From Phoronis australis (lineage: Eukaryota > Phoronida > Phoronidae): a DNA stretch of 49,684 nt. The notes beneath the pieces are model-generated. The model ran no database searches. It was not told the origin of the DNA and saw only the letters and a program-made list of their open reading frames with translations. The position numbers were made by a program, and so were the translations under genes. Positions 10,701 through 20,592 of the stretch are shown piece after piece. Numbering within the stretch: the first letter of the stretch is position 1; every line of letters starts with the position of its first letter. The DNA lies in contig NMRA01000430.1 of assembly GCA_002633005.1 (NCBI GenBank), positions 343,667 through 393,350 on the forward strand. The letters are read 5' to 3'.

Positions 10701-11278
10701 GACGGACGGTTGGACGGAGATGACGGCATCATACGTCCACATATAAATATAAGGGCGCATAAAAATTCATCAGATATTTTCACACAATACTCAAAAACAG
10801 GCACTTTTGACAAGTAAGATACCCATCTTAAGTTCATCTTGTTCTTATCTCTGAAATGTGAACAGAAGTAGCAGTGGAAGACACTGGCTGACCACTTCCC
10901 ATCATTAGACCATTTTAAGCCAGATAATCACTTTTTATCAGCTACTCATTTGAAAGTTAAGTTAGTATTTCAGAGCACGTGTTTTCTGTAAATTTGAAGC
11001 AGTTTTGACTCATGGATTTGGGATCATAGCTAAACTGGAGATACTTAAAAAGTCAAAAGAAAATGACTAGGATTTGAAATCAAACCTTGAAATGCCCAAT
11101 GACTTAACTAAAAGCATTACTGAATTGAACCGGACAGTTTGAAGTCAATAAATAGTTAGTTGTAATGGTAACCAAATACCAACTTACAGAACTCAGCGAT
11201 GTAATATGAAACTTCATAGTTTGCTTCGCACCAGTCCAGTGTAGATGAGGGATTACCCCAAAAGCCGACTGAGGCCAT
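1712..11278 (-). CDS. ACER3: alkaline ceramidase 3-like gene (gene-level entry, incomplete)
   Basis: Spliced minus-strand gene, start codon at 11276-11278, running toward the left edge. Family role (known): integral membrane hydrolase of ER/Golgi that cleaves ceramides, mainly unsaturated long-chain species, to sphingosine and fatty acid. Nine coding exons were found by GT-AG sites, matching phases and similarity along the family: 11278-11188, 8784-8674, 8219-8167, 7755-7703, 7129-7048, 6597-6562, 5791-5736, 2449-2391 and 1757-1712 (587 nt). Key residues seen: the D-W-x-E-x-N ... E calcium-site set in exon 1, the first zinc histidine in SWLFHMTL, the aspartate in LADELP, and the last two histidines in FHAWWH. 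The phase gap between 5736 and 2449 shows that an exon whose length is 1 modulo 3 (or two exons) was missed; the family has another membrane segment there. The C-terminal exon is not seen and probably lies left of the window. Paralogue choice (ACER3 rather than ACER1/2) rests on the N-terminus and overall match. Confidence 0.93.
2052..2433 (-). repeat. 48-bp tandem array made from an exon 3' end and its splice donor
   Basis: Eight units. The repeated ccTgaagag element begins at 2055, 2103, 2151, 2199, 2246, 2294, 2342 and 2390 (spacing 48, one of 47). The unit next to the exon is the coding 3' end plus donor of the FHAWWH exon; the others lie in the intron. Odd and even units differ consistently in sense orientation (CTAGGCATACTCTTCAG-GTAAG against CTGGACATTCTCTTCAG-GTGAA), so the true period is a 96-bp dimer. 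Most units keep a donor-like site. Confidence 0.93.
2391..2449 (-). CDS. ACER3: ACER3-like exon carrying the two C-terminal zinc histidines
   Basis: 59 nt after the acceptor gtccttcag. It reads FHAWWHVCAGIGTYLGILF and ends in AG before the donor GTAAGA. The H-x3-H pair is the family's zinc-binding pair, so this exon is essential for catalysis. Its last 42-48 nt, with the donor, are the first unit of the adjacent 48-bp tandem array. Reading through the donor gives an immediate in-frame TAA, so only use of this first donor keeps the frame. Confidence 0.92.
2641..2753. repeat. 113-bp imperfect palindrome (hairpin or foldback relic)
   Basis: Arms of about 50 nt (2641-2691 and 2704-2753) are near reverse complements around a loop of about 12 nt. 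The core ggcgtacatgaaataatat pairs exactly with atattatttcatgtacgcc. It may be a miniature inverted-repeat element or its recombination product. It lies in the intron upstream of the FHAWWH exon. Confidence 0.85.
2754..4504. other. ACER3-like intron; no recognised gene
   Basis: I searched the minus strand here for the missing ceramidase exon (a tryptophan/aspartate-rich membrane segment) and did not find it. On the plus strand a short open stretch from the ATG at 3087 to 3149 ends at a donor-like CAG-GTACG, but it matches no family I know. Confidence 0.4.
4510..5241. mobile_element. MITE-like element with CTGG terminal inverted repeats
   Basis: The left end CTGGGGCCCGTTTCAC and the right end, reversed as CTGGTGCCAGTTTCTTG, are imperfect inverted repeats. 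CAAAC flanks both sides (4505-4509 and 5242-5246), consistent with a 5-bp target duplication. The interior holds repeated 'cttaagt' and 'cttaact' motifs and no coding capacity, so it is a non-autonomous DNA transposon inside the ceramidase intron. Confidence 0.7.
5245..5300. repeat. 22-bp tandem repeat, about 2.5 copies
   Basis: The unit acaYgtctgcaggcgccagg plus aa is repeated directly after the MITE's right flank. It overlaps the presumed target duplication, so it may have arisen at the insertion site. Confidence 0.75.
5736..5791 (-). CDS. ACER3: ACER3-like exon 7, membrane segment
   Basis: After the acceptor acttttcag it reads TCYGVMVMTMVAYCIYII and ends with AA (phase 2) before GTAAGT. 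It aligns with the hydrophobic segment that follows the loop HQVMYG in ACER3. The next exon must begin with one base to complete the codon and was not located. Confidence 0.85.
5947..6137. mobile_element. short inverted-repeat element (candidate MITE)
   Basis: The left end gcgttccacacacag and the reversed right end gcgtccacacaggaa resemble each other. Inside, aacaagttactt and gttctagggtaacttg are also inverted. There is no ORF and the borders are approximate. Confidence 0.4.
6562..6597 (-). CDS. ACER3: ACER3-like exon 6, 36-nt microexon
   Basis: A 36-nt exon, phase 0 at both ends, between ttttattacag and GTAATG. It reads IYLSTRNALFFQ, matching the family's short loop between two membrane segments. 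It is too short to find by ORF length; similarity and splice phase identify it. Confidence 0.85.
7048..7129 (-). CDS. ACER3: ACER3-like exon 5
   Basis: 82 nt between catttctacag and GTAGGT. The first base completes a leucine codon from exon 4, then the exon reads HEVNCPPGERSWLIQTVLFS followed by YCLAVTV. The second half is a membrane helix aligned with the family's YHLLFTLVLF segment; the first half is the variable loop. Confidence 0.85.
7703..7755 (-). CDS. ACER3: ACER3-like exon 4, catalytic aspartate
   Basis: 53 nt between catttttcag and GTAAGT, reading LADELPMIWGSAVLIFA plus CT. The aspartate in LADELP corresponds to the active-site aspartate of alkaline ceramidases (family knowledge). 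Ends in phase 2. Confidence 0.9.
7858..8160. repeat. about 78-bp tandem repeat beside the exon 3 donor
   Basis: About three and a half degenerate units share caacacggggcactgatgtag-like and gttcaaaYgctRgctca-like blocks (near 7924, 8002 and 8080). The last partial unit runs into the sequence next to the splice donor of ceramidase exon 3 (donor at 8161-8166). Confidence 0.75.
8167..8219 (-). CDS. ACER3: ACER3-like exon 3, first zinc histidine
   Basis: 53 nt between cctattacag and GTAAGT, reading VGLGSWLFHMTLLYHFQ. The S-x3-H motif is the conserved first active-site block of the family. Phases agree with exons 2 and 4. Confidence 0.92.
8674..8784 (-). CDS. ACER3: ACER3-like exon 2
   Basis: 111 nt between gtaacattacag-like sequence and GTAAGT. 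GG completes the tryptophan codon split from exon 1; then NTISNVFMIGLAGIGAIFSY and LKGYESKNTLSFISLM follow. This is the first membrane segment and the following cytosolic or lumenal loop of the ceramidase. Confidence 0.92.
10109..10122 (+). promoter_or_regulatory. CTCF-like core motif
   Basis: CCACTAGGGGGCAC fits the bilaterian CTCF core CCASYAGRKGGCRS at every position. It is a flavour B unit of the dispersed repeat. Binding is inference only. Confidence 0.4.
10402..10415 (+). promoter_or_regulatory. CTCF-like core motif
   Basis: CCACTAGGTGGCAC fits the CTCF core at every position, in a flavour A unit of repeat copy 2. Confidence 0.4.
11188..11278 (-). CDS. ACER3: ACER3-like exon 1 with start codon
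   Basis: The ATG at 11276-11278 begins MASVGFWGNPSSTLDWCEAN, then YEVSYYIAEF. The residues D, W, E, N and the later E correspond to the calcium-binding set described for human ACER3. A tttttttcag acceptor lies just 5 nt upstream of the ATG, so an upstream noncoding exon is likely; I could not place it or the promoter. Donor is GTAAGT. Confidence 0.93.
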
Positions 11279-11282
11279 TTTT

Positions 11283-12204
11283 CTGAAAAAAACAACAACA
11301 GTATAATAGAGCTAGGAATCAATAAGAACTGGTTCCCAGAATAGGCACCAAAGAGGAAACCACAACTTCAACTGCAAAGTGTAGATTTGGTTCTTCAATG
11401 AAACAAAACATGTCAAACACCGCCAGATCAAGACAGAAAACAATTTCAACAAAAACTGATCATCACATTGGCGACAAAAACATTGTCAAAAAGGACTGGC
11501 TAGCCTTTCTAATCTTGGGCTACCTCAAACAAATTGTAATGGTTGAAACCAAATGCTATTAAAACATTAAGGGAAAATAGTTTTAAGGGTTAACAAGCTT
11601 CCCAATTTTCATGATATTGGGAAAGATATGAAGCGTTAAACCCATTACTTGACATGAGGGCAATTCTAATCCTAATACACAAAAACACTCCAAATAAGGA
11701 CATTATCAAAATATAGTGTTTATGTCTTCTTTTCTACCATCAAACCACAAGCACAGATGGTCAGAAATTCTTGACTTCCTTTGTCAACTTCCATGAGCTG
11801 AGGTTCCCAAACATCAGTTCAGGAAAAACTCTCAGTGCATTCATTGGAAATATATGAAGAAAAAACATAACAAACAAGTTTTCCATTAATTCAAAATTCA
11901 TTTGTTACTATAATTAAAATATCCTTAGTTGCAAATAAAAACACTCATTCACACAATAAGGTACCAAGTTAAGCACAGGACAGATCACGGCTGAAACAGC
12001 TGATCTCCGCAATGTAACAACAAATAGGTGTTGAGTTCCGCCATGAAATACACTTGACAACAAAATTATGATGCAATATTGATGTAACTATGCCTGGTAT
12101 TTTTTCATCCATTCATCAAAAAATACTGCTGACACACAGAATTTCGTTTTGTTAAATTTCTAAATAACGTATTAAAGAAAACTAATTTCATTAAAAACAT
12201 GTGG
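11283..12204. other. upstream of ACER3-like start; no recognised gene
   Basis: AT-rich sequence expected to hold the 5' untranslated exon and promoter of the ceramidase, neither of which I can pinpoint. A few cattttcatgatattgg-like fragments recall the dispersed repeat. Confidence 0.4.
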
Positions 12205-12545
12205 AAGTGGGTACAGTATGATTGAAACAACAATTGACAGTCTGTACAAAATGTGTGAAACAGCACATGACATTTTGTACTGTATGGATAGATGTGTGAA
12301 ACAGCACTTGATAGTTAGTACTGAATAGAAGTGTGAAACAGCACCAATTGTACCGCATAGATGCGTGTGAAGCAAAACTTGACAGTTTGTACTGTATAAT
12401 AGATAGATGTGTGAAACTGGTTTGGAAAATTACATATTTATATTAAAGTACTTGATAGTTTGTACTGTACAGATGTGTGAAACAACACTTGATAGTCTGT
12501 ATAGTACAGATATGTGAAACAACTTGTGTGAAACAACACTTGTTC
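12205..12545. repeat. about 40-bp degenerate minisatellite
   Basis: Eight to nine units built on tgtgtgaaacaRcacttgata followed by gtttgtactgtayagatag. Unit lengths vary (34-44 bp). Given that other arrays here sit at splice sites, an unseen 5' exon nearby is possible but not shown. Confidence 0.8.
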
Positions 12546-13514
12546 ATTGTTCATTAAGGTTATCTGGCACTTTAATAAGAGGCCTCAACTCTTTAAGTCA
12601 AATACGGAAAAAACTACGCTTTGTCAACCATTAAGTTTATACTTTCTGAAAGGACAGAGATAGAGGATTCTAAAAATATCCTTCTTACCAGTGTATTTAT
12701 TATTGTCACATGACCACGTTTATAAGTCACATTTTCACATGCAAGAGAGAGACATCCATAGCAAAATAACCCCACCTGTCCAGCCAATTAAACTAAAACT
12801 TTTTTAAACGAAAACTTTACGTTCCGTCTCAAAAACGCAGTTAGGAATCTGAACTACGTGAATAATCAAAAATTCCTGGTATCTCCGACATGTCCACCAA
12901 GCGTCCAAATCAATTTGCCCATAGGCAAGTCTATTTGCAAGTGATTTGGATAGGCTTAAATCGATTGTACATCACACATGGAAGTCACGTGATATATAGT
13001 CCCCTTATGCAGAACAGGAGCGCCTCCTGGAAACAGATCTCAGCAACATTCCAGGCATCCTGGAATTTGCCTTCAGCAACACTACCCTATATCATTAACT
13101 TTGCCCAGCAGCGATGTTCTTCCAGTATTTTAGATCCACTACCATAGACCAGGGTGACACCCTCTCCATCCACCATTTGGAAGCATTACATACCTACATC
13201 ACAGGGTTTTGTGGGTCTCGCCCGTAGTTGGGCGCCAGTGTTGAAAAATCCATCATTACTGAAACTTGTACCTGAAATCTCTAACATGTGAGCCCAGCAT
13301 CCAAACCGATTGGCCAATCTGTTGTTCTTTCATGAGGCTGCGTACACGTCACAACAAATTATCGGAACTACGTTTCACTTCATGATACCGGCAAACCGAA
13401 TTTCAAAACAAATTTTGCTGCTACAAATTTGTCATCATCTCCTGAGAGATGTCGCAAAAATTTAAGAAATGGTGCATAAGCGTCAACAGTGGCAGGGTTA
13501 AGTGCCAACGCCCA
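12546..13514. other. no feature recognised
   Basis: Mixed-composition sequence with no conserved ORF on either strand. It ends at the 8-bp TTTTAAAA flank of the GC-rich element. Confidence 0.4.
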
Positions 13515-13522
13515 TTTTAAAA

Positions 13523-15937
13523 TGTGTCGATGTAATTGACACATTTCACTTCGCGAGGGAAACTCGCCGAAACTTCTTGATCATCACACAGCTTGCACCT
13601 GCACCACCCGGCGCTTTCAGTCGCCGGGTGGAACAACCGGTGTGCAAACCTTGAATCAGTCCTCCACCAACCTGGGGGTACTGGACTGCACCGTGACGTA
13701 CCTGCACTCCCCGTGTTCCACTACAGCCAGTACGGACGCTGCGGCCGGCGGCGATACATGTATAGCCATATGTGGACCGCGGCACTCCAACAGATACACA
13801 TGCAGGGACATGACTGCCAAGGAGGGGACCGCGACGATAAGCCCAGCCAAGTCAGGGCAGATCATCAACTGAAGACCTGACTTATATACCTTTTAGAAAG
13901 CAACATATATGAGCAATAACTAACACATTTCTGGGAACTTTGAAAAATTTCAAACACGTTTCTGAAAGCGACCCAAAAGGCCAGTAAACGACACATTTCT
14001 GGGATGGCTTAGAATTTTTTTCACATATACTTGGGGACACAACTTGGGACTGTATTGTGACCAGGCGCTACCACTTGACTGCTGGCAAACAGGCACATAT
14101 CGTCGGACATCTGCATGGCCAAGGGAACCGCGGCGGTTCACAGTAAGCGCGGCAGAGCCGGTGGCGGAACCCCGTCAGGAACTCTGGCGACCGCTGTCCA
14201 GTATGCCCGGGCTAACATCCGCTTGTTTGCTTACCTGGTATATCATATTTTCAAGGCCCCTTTCAGAAAGTGACACAAATGGCAGGTAAACGACACATTT
14301 CTCGGGACTCTGAAAATTTTTCAACGCAACGTTTCATAAAATGACACAAATGGCCAATAATTGACACATTTCTGGGGACTTAAAAATTTTAAAATGCAAC
14401 ATTTCTGAAACCGACATAATTGTCCGATAAACGGCACATTTCATTTCATAGACAATCAGCCGGAGAAATGGCATCGCAGCCCGGCCATCCCTGTTGACTG
14501 TTAGTGAACGAGGCAGATCGTCGGATGGCCATGGGGACCGTGGCGGTTCACAGTAAGCACAGAGCTGGTTGTGGACCCCGACCAGGCATTCTGGCGAAGC
14601 TGTTCAATATGGCTAACATTCGCTTGTATGTTTGCTTGCCTGGTATGTAATATTTTCAGGGCTCCTTTCAGAAAGCTACACAAATGGCCGGTAAACGACA
14701 CATTTCTCAGGACTCGAGAAAAATTTTGAAGGCAACGTTTCTGAAAGCAACACAAAAGGCCGGTAAACGACACATTTCAAAGTCCCCAGGAATGCATCAA
14801 TTACCGGCCATTTGTGTCGCTTTCTAAAAGGAGCATTGAAAATATAACAAAGGCATGCACTAACGTTACGATGGTCACGGATACTAATTGACACGACTGC
14901 GGACTGTATATCGCAACCGGGCGCTCCATGTCGACAGCAGGTAAACAGGCAGGTCATCAGATCTGCATGGCCGTGGGCACTGTGGCGATTCACGTGGACC
15001 CCGGCCAGGCACTCCGGCGACCACTGTTCAGTATTGCTAACATCCTCTTCAAGGTTCTTTTCAGAAAGCAAAATAAATGGCCGGTAAACGACACATTTCA
15101 AAGTCCCCAGAAATGTGTCGTTTAATGAACAATTGTGACACTTTCTCAAAGGAGCCTTAAAAACGTACAACAGGGTCGAGTGCCAGGTCTCCCGCTTGAC
15201 CAGGGTCACCGCCGGCTCTGTGATCGGTGAAACGTCGAGGCCCGTCAATTCTGTCTGCAGGCTCTGCGCTGACCGGGGCAAAGAGCTGTACAGTCCTCCA
15301 TGACCCTGCAGATCTGGCCTTGATTGTCGGCGAAAGTTTCTAAGTCCGCAAAAATGTAACAAAGGTAAGCAAACGTAGCGGGGTCGAGTGCCACTGCGGT
15401 CTCTTGTGCTTGGCCGGGGTCGTCTGACCGCCAGCTCTGTGCTCGGAGAAACGCCTTAGTCCAGGCATAGTGGTCAAGTCGGCCGACAGGCTCAGTGCTG
15501 GCAGGTTACAAGGCGCTGTACAGTACCCCCAGGGTCTGCTGACCCGGCTCAATCATCCCAGTCCCCATGGCCATGTCTCAGTGTCCCAAGGCAACCCGAG
15601 CCGTCCTCATCACCAGTGGCTGACACGGTCCGTGGGAACGGTCGCGATGCCGAGTGCAGCTATAGTTGTATCCCTGCATATGGCATCTGAAGCGCAGCCG
15701 TCCACATATGGCCACATCCGCTGTCCTGCGACCTCCGTACTAGCGGCAGTTGGGGAACGCATGGTCACGTACCCATTACCCCAGGCTCAGGTTGGCGGAG
15801 AACTGACTGGGAGGTTTGGGCACCCGTTGTCCTGCCCCTGGAAAGTGCATGCCAGTACAGGTGACCATGGGGGTGATGAACAGGAAGATTCCGCGGGTCT
15901 CCCTCGTGAAACGAAATGCGTCGATTACATCAAAACC
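13523..15937. mobile_element. 2.4-kb GC-rich element with long terminal inverted repeats
   Basis: TTTTAAAA flanks both sides exactly (13515-13522 and 15938-15945). The ends are imperfect inverted repeats of roughly 300 bp: the left reads tgatgtaattgacacatttc, the right reversed reads tgatgtaatcgacgcatttc, then both continue with cgaggga, and farther in with cacatatggc and tccgtact blocks (13735-13790 against 15700-15745). GC content is far above the flanks. Long inverted repeats and an 8-bp (possibly 9-10) duplication suggest a Mutator-like or P/hAT-like non-autonomous element; no transposase is visible. ORFs up to 228 codons inside arise from its internal repeats and match nothing I know. 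Confidence 0.75.
13930..15150. repeat. internal repeats of the GC-rich element, period about 415-440 bp
   Basis: Three long degenerate units start near 14041, 14480 and 14895, each with ctgcatggcc..gtggcggttcac, a gacccgRccaggcactctggcga block and gctaacatYcgctt. Between them a shorter motif, aatggccggtaaacgacac followed by atttc, recurs eight or more times in both orientations. A separate 200-bp duplication (gtcgagtgccac) spans 15175-15545. Confidence 0.75.
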
Positions 15938-15945
15938 TTTTAAAA

Positions 15946-17260
15946 TGCTAGTTTTTACTTTACCCTATTACCATATCGTAAGTGTGTCATGAGCGTACTG
16001 TTTCCAAAAGGTTTATGACTGTTGATACAAGTTTCACGGCAAGGTGACGAGCAAAACTACCTGAGCTGTATGCAATTTCGAGGTCTGTTGGCGATTAACA
16101 CACAGTGGCACCTAGCTGTATTTTGACGATACTCTACACTCATACACTAGACTAGATTAGTAGATACAGCTGACTGGCTATTAGTATTATTGGCTAGCAG
16201 ATGTTCACAAAAGTAAATTGGCTTGCAGAACCCTTATAAAGACCAACACGTTATACTGTTAGGAAGCAGCCCTTACCAGAGGAACCCAAAGGGAAAATCA
16301 GAAATACAATGTTATATCCATCAGCGAATCGTCATTTATCAGTTGATTGCTGGCTACGTTATTCACGGTGCTAATGAATTTCAGTTTCAGGGTTTAAGAG
16401 TCCTCTATCGTCAAAAAGATGTACTTTTGGTAAACACATAAATTTTTGTTTTCGTATTTTGTTTTTCACGAGTACATATGCCAAAATTAAAAAATAAAAT
16501 CTTAATTAAAAATTACTCCATGCTGCATCTTTCTACCGCAATTAAAAACCCCGTTAAGTTAAAAAGTTTTTGTTTTGTGCCAATGTGTTGAACTTGTAGT
16601 TTTCGATTGCGATAATAGGTGGTTTTGGGATTTCCGGTTGTCAATCAACCACATGATTCTCACCTGACCGTTCACACAATAAGAAGAAAGAGGATGACAA
16701 CTCACGTTTGTATAAGAATAGTCGTCGGCAGAGAGTGATTGCTGAACATTTTGGGTAAGCAAAGGGTGAATAAACAATGAAAAAATACTGTCAACCCTCA
16801 ACCAGTATAATGGGAAACTTTCATTGTCAAGAAGGAATTTTTGTTGTTCACATGATGACCAAGCACTTGTCACTAACAGTGACTAACACTAGCAGAAGCT
16901 GGTCCTGGGGGAATTTCACCACGTCGGGAGAATTTGAGTGGCTGTTAGGTGTATAAAATGTCCTGATCAGGAGAATGTGCTTTCATTTACTTGAAAATTG
17001 ATTTTTTTATTCTCAGAAAATTGATTTGGTTAATGCCTTAATGGTGAATTTTGGTTCAAAAAAGGACATTTTAATAAGCTCTAGCCAGTCTGAGAGGTTT
17101 GTTGCTACTTGCTTTGAGTGTACATTGTTGTTTATTATCTACTATGATTGTTGACTTACAGTACAATCAGGTGATTGCCTTTAGCAAGAACTGAAAATAA
17201 GTCATGATCATTCTGTCAAACCAAATCGACCTGGTCAATTTTTAATTATCGCAGTCAATT
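15946..17260. other. no gene recognised
   Basis: AT-rich sequence. No conserved ORF, tRNA or clear repeat border was seen. Confidence 0.4.
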
Positions 17261-17265
17261 CTACC

Positions 17266-17850
17266 CTTACAAAAATGATCTTAAGTTTTTCGATGAAAAC
17301 TTAAGTTTTTGGAAGAAAAACCTAAGTTTAAAAAAGAAACTTAAATTTTTAAAACTTAAGTTTTTCATCAAAAACTTCAGTTTTTCAGCACCATTTTAAG
17401 TTTTTCAGAGAACTTAAGTTTTTTCAAGTATAAAACTTAAGTTTTCACAAATAAACTTAAACTTCAAGTAATTAAGCTTTTATGAAAACTTAAGTTTTTT
17501 GTGCCATCAAAACTTAAGTTTCTCTGATAACTTAAGTTTATCCCAAAACTTAAGTTTTTCCAATTATAAAAACTTAAATTTTCCTGACTTATTCTTAAGT
17601 TTTTCAAATAACTTAAGATTTTCGTCAAAAACTTCAGTTTTTCAGCACCATTTTAAGTTTTTCAGAGAACTTAAATTTTTTTCAAGTATGAAACTAAGTT
17701 TTCACAAATGAACTTAAACTTCAAGTAACTTAGTTTTTATGAAAACTTAAGTTTTTCGTACCAAAACTTAAGTTTTTCCAGTTGTAAAAACTTAAATTTT
17801 TCTGAATTATTCTTGAGTTTTTCAAAAAACTTAAGTTTTCTGAAAATTAT
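17266..17850. repeat. array of palindromic aaacttaagttt motifs
   Basis: More than twenty copies of the self-complementary 12-mer AAACTTAAGTTT or near variants, separated by short unique spacers. Superimposed is a 257-bp tandem duplication: caaaaacttcag occurs at 17369 and again at 17626, with matching sequence after each. A second, inverted cluster lies at 26500-26748. Confidence 0.85.
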
Positions 17851-20590
17851 AAGGTTACTATGTGATCCATTCCGCTCAGTGTCTGAAGTCCAGTGTCCGT
17901 AAGTTGGGGTAGGTTTTTGCATACTGCCACTTAACAAATGTACAACAGTTTGTTTACGTTAATAGCTTTGCATTTGATTCACTGCAGTGATAATCCCTCT
18001 AGCTGTCTGTGAGTGGAATGTGCTTGAGTATTCGGTTATCTCAACTGTTGCATTTTTCTCATATAACTTTGATATTTAATTTTAAATTATCTTATCGTGA
18101 CCACAACGGTATATTTTTGGTCAAAATCGACTCACAATTGCCAAAGATATGCCCTACATATCCATATTTAAACAAGGTACACATTCTGCATTACGGCATT
18201 TTCCCATTGCTCCCATCTTGTTGGATTCTAGAGCCCAACAACAAGTTGGGAAGATGACCCCTGTAGCCAATATCATACACAACTGATTAATTCCATTCTG
18301 GCATTTATGGTCGGAGGGCCAGCTCTCTTTTGTTCGATAATTGCCCTAATCTCCAATAAGATGGTATCTAGCCTGACTAGGCTGTGCTGTTAAAAGTAAA
18401 AGTTAAGTTATAACATATTTGAACATAAACCTATAGCATTTCTGAAATCCTCGTCAAATGGTGATCATGTTTAGTTTTTGAATCGCCAAAATTGCCCAAC
18501 TGCAACCAAAGTTACGATAATCTATTCTTTCTGAACGTACCAGATGTTATCACATGCTCACAACACTCTATGTCTGGTGCAGTATCTGAACGGGAAAACG
18601 CCGTCATGCGTGGAATGCGTGTAAAGTTAATGTGCACTACATTTCGTTTAATTGCCCTGGGCTTTAGAGTGATTTTTTAAATTGTCACAACAAGACTTTG
18701 TTGTGTAACCATCTGCTTTCCAGAAAATCTTATGCGTTACTGAGCATGCACAAATTCGACTTTCCGAATAAAGAAGTAAAGGAATCCTTCAATACTTGGA
18801 ATTTTCTGTTGTGGGACCCCTGATAGTATAAATAAAATTGTAACACAATGCACGCATCACTACTGAGAAACAAAGCTAGCAGTGCAGATGTGCCACACTC
18901 TCTGCACACTTTAAAACAGTTCCATTGAATGTCTGTGACCTTGCATACAGATGTTTTCATGCTGGGTCTTAGTTAACAGTTGTATAAACAAACTACCCTA
19001 TATTGGACTGAGCTCAGACCCTCACGAAATGAAAATTACGTTTTCAAGTTTTGAAAGTTTGAATATTGTTACATATTTGATTTTTATTGTTCGAAGTTTT
19101 ACTAATTTCTCCAACAAAAAATTCTTGTTTGCCTATGCAAAACCCATTATATAATAAATATGCATACATGTAAAATGGACGAATTTGTTGCCCCGAATGT
19201 TTCCTTATCATTTGTACAAACCATAAAACAACGAACGTTTTATGGGTTCAAAGAATTAACTGCGATTTGTCATATCGCAGGTCTTTGTCAATTTAAATAA
19301 AATTTGAATATGGATGACCATCCGGTGACCAAGAGCGGTATAAATGCACCCAATGTTCAACCCATGAGATTCTTAACGGATCAGTATATTGTAATCAATA
19401 GCACTCACGCAATTCTTAAAGAAACGTAGTTTTCGTCCAAGTTTCCTTTCTGCTGAGTTGTGTTCGTAAGGCAGTCGTTAGAATTTTATAACCAACGGTC
19501 AGCTTCGAAGAAAACGATGTTTGTCGGCTAGCCCACAACAATTAAGTTTATAAAACTGTTTGCGAAGCCTACAAGATGACTTATGTTCAGGAGTTGTGGA
19601 AGTCAGGTAAGTGCCAGAGAGCGGCCTTAAATCGATTGGCGACACTCGGTGCAGCGATTGATATTCAATGTATAAAGTGCAGTTGTTATTGTCATCCACT
19701 CACGCTGTCAAATGCCAACGTGGACTGTAATCGGTGTGTGGATAATTATCTAATGTTATTATTCTAAGGTGTGATATACTGCCTGTGGTCCATGAGTAAG
19801 TCATAATATTCAGGTAAGGCTACTACTCTATTATGTACATTTCTGTTGTCTTTGAGGTTGTGTCACTGAACATCAATGCAAAGGAGTGGGAAGCTCCCAA
19901 AATGTAATCGTTTTGCATTGGTTTTGTGTGCTCATATGTCTTTGTGTTCGTTGCAATTCCTGGAAGCCGATTTTGAAATCAACAAGTTACAAGCTTCACT
20001 TGCCTGCTTCTCAAAATTAGGAATCACAAAATGTAACTATTGTATTGATCTCAGTAACTTTTTCGTCATTTAGTTTTCTCTACCTGTTTTGACCGATTGC
20101 TCAGGTTTGTCGGAAGGATCTAGGTTGTTGAATATGAAAGGACATCCCACTACTAGTACCCTATGGAATACCCACGGAATAGGTCACAATGTACCCAAGT
20201 GAACTCTCACCAGTCAACATGTTAACTATTGTTACGCACTGTAAAACTTGCTATAACTCTGATCTAACTGAACCAAATTATTTCATGCAAATAACGAATA
20301 TCTGCCTGATCTGAGTGAGGGGCTGAGTACATGATTTTGAATTTTTACCGGGCTCTGGAATACTAGTACACACTGAGGACCTAAAGTCATGAACATAAGC
20401 ACTAAGCCCGTTTGTGGGTGTACCCACCGATCTTTTTCAGTAACTGATTTTGTGGTGTAGTAAACATGATTGAATCCTCACAAATGCTTAACTACACTCA
20501 CAGTTAAAACTCATTTTCAATCCATAGTCATAAGTTTTTGCAAGACATGAAAACTCCGGCCATTTTCTTTGAGGCCCTAAAGTTGTCTTA
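17851..20590. other. intergenic; no conserved gene recognised
   Basis: No domain could be recognised in any frame. One candidate first exon is listed separately at 19576. Confidence 0.4.
19576..19606 (+). CDS. candidate first coding exon, unrecognised
   Basis: ATG after gcctacaag, ten codons (MTYVQELWKS) and then G before a strong GTAAGT donor. I see no matching downstream exon, and an alternative N-terminus for the transporter cannot be shown. Chance is a real possibility. Confidence 0.15.
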
Positions 20591-20592
20591 CT

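Larger units (their letters stand above)
9475..10775 (+). repeat. dispersed higher-order repeat, copy 2 (best preserved)
   Basis: The cores of successive units fall at 9580, 9695, 9837, 9972, 10109, 10255, 10402 and 10546. Three flavours rotate as A-B-C-A-B-C-A-B: A is atggccactagatggtgcaa, B is attgccactagggggcacag, C is ccactaggaggcgccacag. Between cores are relatives of 'aaatttcatgaaaatccgt' and 'gagatacagaggcagacg'. The tail has a gacggacggttggacgg block. It lies in ceramidase intron 1. Whether it was ever mobile is not evident: no terminal repeats or transposase seen. Confidence 0.85.

Noticed and set aside
14676-15362. 228-codon minus-strand ORF in the GC-rich element
   Set aside because: It is made of the element's internal repeats (the ggccggtaaacgacac motif translated in several frames), lacks any recognised domain, and GC-rich sequence yields long chance ORFs.
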